Of a DNA stretch of 64,000 nt, positions 56,857 through 64,000 are shown piece after piece. The position numbers and the translations under genes are program-made. The notes beneath the pieces are model-generated. The model searched no databases and was not told the origin of the DNA. It saw nothing but the letters and a program-made list of their open reading frames with translations. Within the stretch, counting starts at the first letter, position 1, and each line of letters starts with the position of its first letter. This stretch comes from an uncultured Bacteroidales bacterium (GTDB taxonomy: Bacteria > Bacteroidota > Bacteroidia > Bacteroidales > UBA932): positions 62,001 to 126,000 of the forward strand of contig CAMVKH010000006.1 of the NCBI GenBank assembly GCA_947168065.1, in the 5' to 3' direction.

Positions 56857-59800
56857 ATGAAACACAAGCTGTTAACCATCATGCTGGCATTCCTTGCCAC
56901 CGCCACGGGCCTGTTCGCACAGGTGCGCGTGACCGGTACCGTCACCGACGATACCGGCTATGGCGTCATCGGAGCCAGTGTCATGGAAAAGGGCACCCAG
57001 AATGGTGCCGTCACAGACATTGATGGAAAGTATGTGATCACGGTGCGCCCCGGTGCAACGCTGGTCTTCTCTTCCATCGGCTATGCAACACAGGAAGCCG
57101 CTGTCGGCAACCGCTCGGTGGTCGACATCCTCCTGGCATTGGATACTGAGCTGCTCGACGAGGTCGTCGTCGTGGGTTACGGTACCATGAAGCGAAGCGA
57201 CCTCTCCGGCGCTTCCGTCTCCATGCGAGAGGAAGACCTGAAAGGATCGATCATCACCAACCTCGACCAGTCCCTGCAGGGCCGCGCGGCCGGTGTCTCC
57301 GCCGTGCAGACCTCCGGTGCGCCGGGTTCTTCTTCCTCCATCCGTGTCCGCGGCCAGGCAACCGTCAATGCCGGTGCTGAACCGTTGTACGTGATCGACG
57401 GCGTGATCGTCCAGGGCGGCGGCAACTCCGGTGCCGACTTCGGTCTCGGCGACGCACTGGGTAACGGTCGCGTATCCACCATCTCCCCGCTGTCCACCAT
57501 CAACCCGGCCGATATCGTGAGCATGGAAATCCTCAAGGATGCTTCCGCAACGGCCATCTACGGTGCACAGGGTGCCAATGGTGTGGTCCTGATCACCACC
57601 AAGCACGGTAAGTCCGGCGAGGCGAAGTTCTCGTACGACGGCATGGTCGCCGTATCACGCCAGAACAGCCGCATCGACATGATGAATCTCCGCCAGTTCG
57701 CTGAATATTACAACGATATGGTGGCTCTGGGTGAGGTGGAAGCCAATGCGCTCTATACGGATCCTTCCATTCTCGGCAAGGGTACCAACTGGCAGGACGA
57801 GGTGTTCCGCACCGCCATCCAGCATCAGCATCAGCTGAGCGCCCAGGGTGGTTCCGAAAAGGTGCAGTACTACATTTCCGGTTCGTACATGAACCAGGAA
57901 GGTACCATCATCGGTTCCAAATTCGACCGTATGAGCTTCCGTACCAACATCGACGCCAAGCTCAAGGAATGGTTCAAACTGGGTGTCAACGCCACGTACG
58001 CGCTGACCCATGACAACCTGAAGCTGGCCGACGGCCAGGAGGGTGTGATCTTCTACTCCCTGTCCAGCCTGCCGGACATCCCGGTGTACGATATCGATGG
58101 CAATTATTCTACGGTTGTCCGCGAAGGTTATTCCACCAAGAACCCGGTGGCCCTGGCCATGTACAACGAGAACCTTCTGAAACGCCAGAAACTCACGGGT
58201 AACATCTATGCTGAGCTGACGCCCATCAAGCATTTCGTGTGGCGCAGTGAATTCGGCTTCGACATCAGTTCTTCCCAGGCAGATACGTACAAACCCAAGA
58301 TCTCCCTGGGCACCTTCCAGCAGGGTTCCAACTCCATCAGCCAGCAGCGCAATTCGAGCACCTACTGGTCGGTCAAGAACTACCTGACCTACAGCAACAC
58401 CTTCGGCAAGCACAACATCAGTGCGATGGTCGGCCAGGAAGCCTGGGAATCGAAATGGAACTACATGCGCGCGGCGAATACGGACCTTCCTTCCGACGAG
58501 ATCCACAACATCGCGCTCGCGACGGGCACGCCTAACGTGGGCGGCGGTTTCGGCAGCAGCGCCATGGCTTCCTTCTTTACCCGCGAAACCTATAACTTCG
58601 ACAACCGGTACCTGCTTACCTATACCTTCCGTTACGATGGTTCCTCGAACTTCGGTCCCGATAACCGCTGGGCCGGGTTCCACTCCGTGGCAGGAAGCTG
58701 GCGCTTCACGAACGAGCCCTTCTACTCGTCGGCTGCGAAGAGCGTCCTGAATGACGGTAAGATCCGTATCGGCTGGGGCCAGACCGGTAACGCCAACATC
58801 GGCTCCGGCGCCTGGGAGTCCGGCATGAGCAAGATGCCGAGCGCCCTGGGCGACAGCCAGCGTCCCGCCAATATCTCCAACACCGGTATCCACTGGGAGA
58901 AACAGCAGCAGACCAACATAGGTATCGACCTGAACTTCTTCCAGAACCGCTTGAATCTTACGATCGACATGTACCAGAAGATTTCATCCGACATGCTCAT
59001 GTCGATGACGCTTCCTTCCTACATGGGTACGCAGGGTAACGGTTCTTCCGCCCTGGCGGCTCCGAAAGGCAACTACGGTACCATCCGCAACCGCGGTCTG
59101 GAGATCACGCTCGACACCCACCCGGTCGACCGCCGTGGTTTCCGTTGGGACAGCAACTTCCAGATTTCGTTCAACCGGAACAAACTGCTGGCCCTCGACG
59201 GCAGTGCCAATGCACAACTCGTAGGTTACGGCCAGTGGAACGATATCGTGTCGGTTACCGAGATCGGCGGATCCCTCTACTCCTTCTACGGCTACAAGGT
59301 AGCGGGCGTGTACAAGGATTTCGAAGATATCATGAATTCTCCGAAAGCCGAGAAATTCCCCGAAGACGGCGTGTTCAACCGCAACACCACCGTGTGGCCG
59401 GGCGACCTCAAGTATGAGGACATCAACAAAGATGGCAAGATCAACGAGCTCGACCGTACCAATATTGGTTCTCCGCTGCCGAAATTCACCTTCGGCTGGA
59501 CCAATACCTTCACGTTCAAGAATTTCGACCTGTCCATCTTCCTCAATGGTTCGTATGGCAACAAGGTGCTGAACTACAACATGATGGGTCAGGGCTACAA
59601 TGGCCTCGTCCACATGAACAGTGTCTGGGTCAACCAGCACATGAGCATCCAGAGCCGTGCCCGTCTGGCTGAAATCGATCCCGCCAAGCAATATCCGACC
59701 GGCGAGAGCTGGCTGAACGACATCACCAACGTCCGCGTGGTCAACGCCGACACCAAGACGCCGCGTCCGACCATCGCCGACCCGAACGACAACGACCGCT

Positions 59801-60075
59801 TGAGCGACCGCTACGTGGAAGACGGTTCCTATCTCCGCATCAAGAACATCACCTTCGGCTACAACCTGCCGAAACGCGCGCTGGAGAAGATGCGTATGGA
59901 CAATATCCGTGTCTATGTGAACGTACAGAACCTCTACACGTTCACCAAGTATTCGGGTTACGATCCGGAAGTGGGTGCTTCCACCCAGGATTCCTCCGGT
60001 CTGACCTTCGGCGTCGACAACGGACGTTATCCTTCTCCGATGACTTGTTCCTTCGGTCTGAACATCACTTTCTAA
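56857..60075 (+). CDS. SusC/RagA-family TonB-dependent transporter (mannan PUL)
   Basis: It has 1072 residues: signal peptide ending GLFAQ (22), a carboxypeptidase-D-like domain (about 23-105, GTVTDDTGYGVIGAS ... NGAVTDIDGKY), the conserved DEVVVVGYGTMKRSDLSGA linking to the plug, a plug to about 260, then the barrel, ending in LNITF. It should import manno-oligosaccharides produced by the adjacent GH5 enzyme, in complex with the SusD encoded 16 bases downstream. It differs clearly from the first SusC in the window. Confidence 0.96.
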   Translation: MKHKLLTIMLAFLATATGLFAQVRVTGTVTDDTGYGVIGASVMEKGTQNGAVTDIDGKYVITVRPGATLVFSSIGYATQEAAVGNRSVVDILLALDTELLDEVVVVGYGTMKRSDLSGASVSMREEDLKGSIITNLDQSLQGRAAGVSAVQTSGAPGSSSSIRVRGQATVNAGAEPLYVIDGVIVQGGGNSGADFGLGDALGNGRVSTISPLSTINPADIVSMEILKDASATAIYGAQGANGVVLITTKHGKSGEAKFSYDGMVAVSRQNSRIDMMNLRQFAEYYNDMVALGEVEANALYTDPSILGKGTNWQDEVFRTAIQHQHQLSAQGGSEKVQYYISGSYMNQEGTIIGSKFDRMSFRTNIDAKLKEWFKLGVNATYALTHDNLKLADGQEGVIFYSLSSLPDIPVYDIDGNYSTVVREGYSTKNPVALAMYNENLLKRQKLTGNIYAELTPIKHFVWRSEFGFDISSSQADTYKPKISLGTFQQGSNSISQQRNSSTYWSVKNYLTYSNTFGKHNISAMVGQEAWESKWNYMRAANTDLPSDEIHNIALATGTPNVGGGFGSSAMASFFTRETYNFDNRYLLTYTFRYDGSSNFGPDNRWAGFHSVAGSWRFTNEPFYSSAAKSVLNDGKIRIGWGQTGNANIGSGAWESGMSKMPSALGDSQRPANISNTGIHWEKQQQTNIGIDLNFFQNRLNLTIDMYQKISSDMLMSMTLPSYMGTQGNGSSALAAPKGNYGTIRNRGLEITLDTHPVDRRGFRWDSNFQISFNRNKLLALDGSANAQLVGYGQWNDIVSVTEIGGSLYSFYGYKVAGVYKDFEDIMNSPKAEKFPEDGVFNRNTTVWPGDLKYEDINKDGKINELDRTNIGSPLPKFTFGWTNTFTFKNFDLSIFLNGSYGNKVLNYNMMGQGYNGLVHMNSVWVNQHMSIQSRARLAEIDPAKQYPTGESWLNDITNVRVVNADTKTPRPTIADPNDNDRLSDRYVEDGSYLRIKNITFGYNLPKRALEKMRMDNIRVYVNVQNLYTFTKYSGYDPEVGASTQDSSGLTFGVDNGRYPSPMTCSFGLNITF

Positions 60076-60091
60076 TTGGGAGGACGACAAG

Positions 60092-61870
60092 ATGAAAAAT
60101 ATGATCAAATATATTGTTACCGCAGTCGTTGTCGTGCTGATGACCGCCGCATGCGAAAACTTCCTGAACCGCCCGGCCGAAGACAGCTACACCACTGCCA
60201 ACTACTACCAGAACGACCAGCAGGTAGAACAGTCCGTGAATTACCTGTACAACTCCCCCTGGTACGACGTGATCCGCTTCTACATCTATGGTTCCGAAAC
60301 CATGTGCGGCAACGTGTATCAGGGCAACAACGCCTATTCCACCCTCACGGTCAATGGTACCGACGCGGACCTGAAAAACATGTCCTATTCCCTGTGGGCG
60401 GTGAATGCACAGTGCAACACCGTGATCAACAACATCCGCAATTCCACGGGAACCGCCAGCCAGGCGACCAAGAACAAAGCCATCGGCGAGGCGCTGGCCT
60501 GGAAGGCCATGGCGTACTTCATGCTGGTGCGCACCTTCGGTGATGTCCCCATCATCCATGACAATACGGAAATCATCAAAGAGGCCACCTATAACGATCA
60601 GTACAAGGTCTACAAGGAAGATGTGTACGAATACATCATCATGACGCTGGAAAAAGCCATGGAACTTCTTCCGAAGGATCCGAATATCGGCAAATACAAC
60701 CGGGTCGACTACTATGCAGCTGAAGGCCTCCTGGCGAAGGTTTACCTGGCCAAGGCCGGTGTCACCGGTGCTTTGAACAGCGGGGACCTGGCCGCCGCCG
60801 CCAGACATGCCAAGGATGTGATCGACAACTCCGGCCGCAGCCTGACGCCTAAGTATTCCGATATCTTCCGCCTGAGCCCCACCGTGTTCCAGCAGACCGG
60901 CGAGAACCTCTTCTCCTGGCAGTGGACTTCCACTTCCGGAAACTGGACCGCCCAGAACTCGATCCAGAGTGACGTAGGTCTGACCGGCTTCAGCGAATTC
61001 GGTGACATCTGGGGTGACTGGAAAGGCCCCAGCGTGGACCTGCAGGACCTCTTCGGCGTTTCGGCGGATGAAGATCCCGCCCTTCGCGTCGACACGGATG
61101 ACCGTCGCGCCGCCACCATCTTGATGTTCGGTGACTTCCTCCCGTACTTCTGGGTTGACAAAGGCGGTTTCGACTTCTATCGTTTCTTCTTCGATGATAC
61201 GTATTATCCGACGGGATTGGAGAAGAACGGCTCCAACAAACAATGGTGCTGCCAGTCCGGTGCCAACTATGTCAAGCATCTGTTCGGTTGCGGTTCCGAC
61301 CACCAGGCCGCGTTGGGCGTGAGTGCAGGCCGTATGACCTATCAGCTGCCTACCCATATCCTGCGTTTGGCCGACGTGTATCTGATCTACGCAGAGGCTT
61401 GCTACCTGACGGGGAACGTACCGGAGGCACTCCAGTATGTGAACATCGTCCGCGAGCGTGCCAATGCCAAGCCCTACACGTCCATTACCATCAACGACAT
61501 CTGGAAAGAGCGTCGTCTGGAACTGGCCATGGAAGGTGACAACTGGTACGACTATGTCCGCCGTTCCTATTATGATATGGATGCGACCATCGCCGAACTC
61601 AAGGCGCAGCGCCGTTCCCACTGGGATGGTATCTCCGGTGTGTACAAGGACTATGTGATCGATGCCGAAGGCAACTATGCCGGTCCTGGCGCCCATCCGT
61701 GGGACAAGTCCGTCATCACCTACAATCCTTCTGATGACCTCGTTGACGTGAAGCCGTCCATGTTCACGCTTCCGTTCCCTACCGAAGACGTGGTGATGAA
61801 CCCGAACGTCGGATCGACGGCCGAGCCTGTCCACGTGAATGTTCGCGAGGAATTCTCCTATGACTTTTAA
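60092..61870 (+). CDS. SusD/RagB-family lipoprotein (mannan PUL)
   Basis: It has 592 residues with a lipobox TAAC (Cys17) and the start ENFLNRPAEDSYTTANYY. TPR-like helices (GEALAWKAMAYFMLVRTFG; LADVYLIYAEACYLTGN) and WKERRLELAMEGDNWYDYVRR are diagnostic of the family. An insertion of aromatic residues at about 255-330 (NLFSWQWTSTSGNW; DIWGDWKG) is a candidate glycan platform. It ends 11 bases before the next surface protein gene. Confidence 0.95.
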   Translation: MKNMIKYIVTAVVVVLMTAACENFLNRPAEDSYTTANYYQNDQQVEQSVNYLYNSPWYDVIRFYIYGSETMCGNVYQGNNAYSTLTVNGTDADLKNMSYSLWAVNAQCNTVINNIRNSTGTASQATKNKAIGEALAWKAMAYFMLVRTFGDVPIIHDNTEIIKEATYNDQYKVYKEDVYEYIIMTLEKAMELLPKDPNIGKYNRVDYYAAEGLLAKVYLAKAGVTGALNSGDLAAAARHAKDVIDNSGRSLTPKYSDIFRLSPTVFQQTGENLFSWQWTSTSGNWTAQNSIQSDVGLTGFSEFGDIWGDWKGPSVDLQDLFGVSADEDPALRVDTDDRRAATILMFGDFLPYFWVDKGGFDFYRFFFDDTYYPTGLEKNGSNKQWCCQSGANYVKHLFGCGSDHQAALGVSAGRMTYQLPTHILRLADVYLIYAEACYLTGNVPEALQYVNIVRERANAKPYTSITINDIWKERRLELAMEGDNWYDYVRRSYYDMDATIAELKAQRRSHWDGISGVYKDYVIDAEGNYAGPGAHPWDKSVITYNPSDDLVDVKPSMFTLPFPTEDVVMNPNVGSTAEPVHVNVREEFSYDF

Positions 61871-61881
61871 TCTTTGATCCG

Positions 61882-63186
61882 ATGAAAGCAATGACAAGAA
61901 ATATCAGCATACTTCTGAGCCTCTTTCTCGTAGCTGCCTGTACGAGTTGGGACTATCCCGACCGCTTCAAGCAGACGGAGGGCCTGCCCACCATCGACTA
62001 TGTCCGTTATGCGGACCGCGACGTGGCCATTACGCAGGCTGCCATGGAAGAGGTGATCTGTCTGGTCGGTGAAAATCTCACCAGCATCCACGACCTGTAT
62101 TTCAACGACCAGGCCGCTGTGTTGAACACCAGTTTTATTACTGAGCACACGCTTGTCGTCTCTGTGCCGAAGAACCTGCCGCTGGAGCAGACCGACAAGA
62201 TTTACATGTACAATAAGGCCGGTGATATGACGACCTACGATTTCAAGGTCCTGCCGCCGGCTCCGAAGGTGACAGGCATGTCGCTCGAATGGGCACAGCC
62301 CGGCGAGACCGTGACCATCACCGGTTCCTATCTGTTTGCTCCGCTGACCGTGGAATTCCCCGGCTGCGATCCTGTCGCCATCAGCTCGTCCGACGGCTCG
62401 TTCTTCGAGGTGACGATCCCCGAAGGTGCACAGCCCGGCAAGATCAAGGTGACGACCGAATCGGGTGTCGCCCAGTCCGTGTTCATGTACAAGGACAGCC
62501 GCGGCATGCTCTTCAACTTCGACACCGATCCTCATCCGGCCAACCATGGCTGGCATGCACAGGTCATCGAAACCGATGCGACCGCCCTCAGCGGCAACTT
62601 CCTGCGTCTGGGTGATCCTGGCGTCACGCTCGATGAAGACGGTGGCTGGAACGACGCCAACTTCTCCTTCGAGTACTGGCCGGGTGACTGGGACGAACCG
62701 GTAACCTATACCGACAGCCCGCTGCTGACCAACTACGCCGACTTCTCCGAATGGAAGAACATGGCCCTCAAGTTTGAGCTCTTCATCCCGAGCAGCAATC
62801 CTTGGAAGTCTGGTGCCATGCAGCTGATCGTCGCCGGTGTCGACCTGGTGACGGGTGGCGGCGCCGATGTCCCCGACATCTACGGCAACATCACGGCCGG
62901 TGCCAACAACATGTTCATCAGCGGCGACGGCAAGCCGATGGCTCCGCGCGCACTCTTCCGTCCCTGGACTTCCACGGGTTCCTATGATACCGGTGACAAG
63001 TGGGTGACGGTGACCATCCCGTACTCCGAATTCATCTACAATTCCGACGGTACGGTGAATACGTATGACATCAAGCCCGAGACCTTCACCTCGTTGACGA
63101 TCTTCGTCTGGAGCGGCGGTGTCACGGGTACGGCCTGCAACCCGGTGATCAAGATTGACAACATCCGTGCGGTGCCTTACAAATAA
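61882..63186 (+). CDS. IPT/TIG surface glycan-binding lipoprotein (SGBP-B-like)
   Basis: It has 434 residues with a lipobox VAAC (Cys20). One or two Ig-like IPT/TIG domains lie at about 35-205 (MSLEWAQPGETVTITGSYL), followed by a C-terminal beta-sandwich of about 220 residues with many aromatics (NFSFEYWPGDW; ALFRPWTSTGSY) that resembles the terminal glycan-binding domain of SGBP-B proteins. It is expected to project from the surface and feed the SusC/SusD complex. It is in the operon between SusD and a second IPT protein. Confidence 0.88.
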   Translation: MKAMTRNISILLSLFLVAACTSWDYPDRFKQTEGLPTIDYVRYADRDVAITQAAMEEVICLVGENLTSIHDLYFNDQAAVLNTSFITEHTLVVSVPKNLPLEQTDKIYMYNKAGDMTTYDFKVLPPAPKVTGMSLEWAQPGETVTITGSYLFAPLTVEFPGCDPVAISSSDGSFFEVTIPEGAQPGKIKVTTESGVAQSVFMYKDSRGMLFNFDTDPHPANHGWHAQVIETDATALSGNFLRLGDPGVTLDEDGGWNDANFSFEYWPGDWDEPVTYTDSPLLTNYADFSEWKNMALKFELFIPSSNPWKSGAMQLIVAGVDLVTGGGADVPDIYGNITAGANNMFISGDGKPMAPRALFRPWTSTGSYDTGDKWVTVTIPYSEFIYNSDGTVNTYDIKPETFTSLTIFVWSGGVTGTACNPVIKIDNIRAVPYK

Positions 63187-63204
63187 TCGATAGGAGAACA
63201 GAAT

Positions 63205-64000
63205 ATGAAAAAAAGACTGAAATATTCCGTACTCGCTGCCCTTTGCGTCGCGTTGTCCCTCATTGCGGGCTGCTCGTCTCCCCTGGATACCGATCAGTTC
63301 GTCGACAAGGGCATCTCGCTGGCAGCCATTGCTCCCAACCCCGTGATGCGCGGTGGAGAACTTCACATCGTGGGCAGTAATCTTGAGAATGTGCAGGAAG
63401 TGCAGTTCGCCGGCGGTGTCAACACGACCGCCATCCGGACCGTGGTGACGGGACGCAAGAGCGAAATCGTCGTGATGGTTCCGGAAGAAGGCCCCGAAGT
63501 GGGCCCTGTGACCATTGTTGCACACGATGGCCAGAAGGCCTCCTCCCTGTGCGACCTGACGTTCACCGAACCCATCACGATCGATGCCATCACGCCGGAA
63601 GTGGCGATGTCGGGCGACGTGATCACGGTCAAGGGTGAATACCTGAATACGGTGCAGGAAGTGATCCTGGGCGGTGAAGTCTACGTTACGGACTTCATCT
63701 CGCAGTCTCGCCATGAACTGCAGTTCGAACTGCCTCACAACGCCGTGACGGGTTATGTGATCCTGAGCGACGTCAATGAACTGATCGACGAAAACACCAT
63801 TCCGAACAAGATCTATTCTCCGGAAGAACTGGTCGTCGGTGAACCGACGGTCGTCAAGGCCGAAAAGGCGGTCTACAAGTCCGGTGACCAGATTTACGTG
63901 GAAGGTGAACACCTCGACATGATCGAGCGTGTCACGCTTCCCGGCGTTACCGAGTGGGTGATCTTCGCCGTCAGCATCGACAAGACGTTGATCGCGTTCA
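63205..64000 (+). CDS. IPT/TIG surface lipoprotein, truncated by the window edge
   Basis: 265 codons are visible without a stop. The lipobox is IAGC (Cys23). At least three IPT/TIG-type domains are seen, each with the pattern I.P....G..I.V.G..L..V..V..GG (starting about 40, 125 and 210). The missing C-terminus probably holds a glycan-binding domain. Ribosome binding sequence TAGGAGAA precedes the ATG. It follows the previous SGBP by 18 bases in the same operon. Confidence 0.88.
   Translation, partial: MKKRLKYSVLAALCVALSLIAGCSSPLDTDQFVDKGISLAAIAPNPVMRGGELHIVGSNLENVQEVQFAGGVNTTAIRTVVTGRKSEIVVMVPEEGPEVGPVTIVAHDGQKASSLCDLTFTEPITIDAITPEVAMSGDVITVKGEYLNTVQEVILGGEVYVTDFISQSRHELQFELPHNAVTGYVILSDVNELIDENTIPNKIYSPEELVVGEPTVVKAEKAVYKSGDQIYVEGEHLDMIERVTLPGVTEWVIFAVSIDKTLIAF

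Overview
The window looks like a chromosomal segment of an uncultured or little-studied gut or rumen Bacteroidales. The evidence is the two SusC/SusD-centred polysaccharide utilization loci (PULs), a hybrid two-component regulator, many lipoproteins, and promoters of the Bacteroidetes type (TTTG, a spacer of about 20 bases, then TAnnTTTG). Base composition is G+C-rich for the order, closer to Alistipes/Rikenellaceae or 'Cryptobacteroides'-like lineages than to Bacteroides; the family is an inference. I saw no rRNA, tRNA, CRISPR array, intact transposase or prophage.

Region 1 (1-26156) is an esterase-rich PUL and its debris. A hybrid two-component sensor (cut by the left edge) is divergent from a compact operon: type-B carboxylesterase, SusC, SusD, a repeat-built surface lipoprotein and two CE1-like esterases, closed by a strong terminator. 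On the other side a minus-strand operon carries two GH3 glycosidases and two more CE1-like esterases. Between them (12578-19221) are an LRR/EF-hand lipoprotein, a decayed patch, and a lipoprotein plus outer-membrane-protein pair. The decayed patch holds the tails of two esterase genes fused at a microhomology, flanked by inverted copies of a two-hairpin repeat, followed by an A+T-richer hydrolase and a truncated exonuclease gene. Together the region suggests capture and breakdown of an esterified (acylated or feruloylated) plant glycan.

Region 2 (26338-52150) is mostly housekeeping: lysophospholipid acyltransferase, phosphofructokinase, a large MscS-type channel with a His/Asp/Glu-rich loop, a YtxH/holin-like envelope trio, GNAT, a PreA-type dihydropyrimidine dehydrogenase, radical SAM protein, thioesterase, Ste24 protease, NlpC/P60-LysM hydrolase with a coupled 53-residue membrane protein, MtnA, a WalJ-like hydrolase, TPR protein, GyrA, ClpC, a pseudouridine-degradation operon, M28 peptidase, EamA transporter and RidA. 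Genes are tightly packed and several convergent pairs overlap at their 3' ends. Two intergenic spacers hold long nested palindromes (36498-36669 and 46322-46421).

Region 3 (52157-64000) is a probable beta-mannan PUL: a GH92 enzyme divergent from an AraC regulator, then a GH5_7-like mannanase, SusC, SusD and two surface glycan-binding proteins, the last running off the right edge.

The most unusual material is the non-coding structure: a paired-hairpin repeat family with compensatory base changes, a related palindrome before the pseudouridine operon, a multi-branched RNA-like element at 36498-36669, and the collapsed divergent esterase pair.
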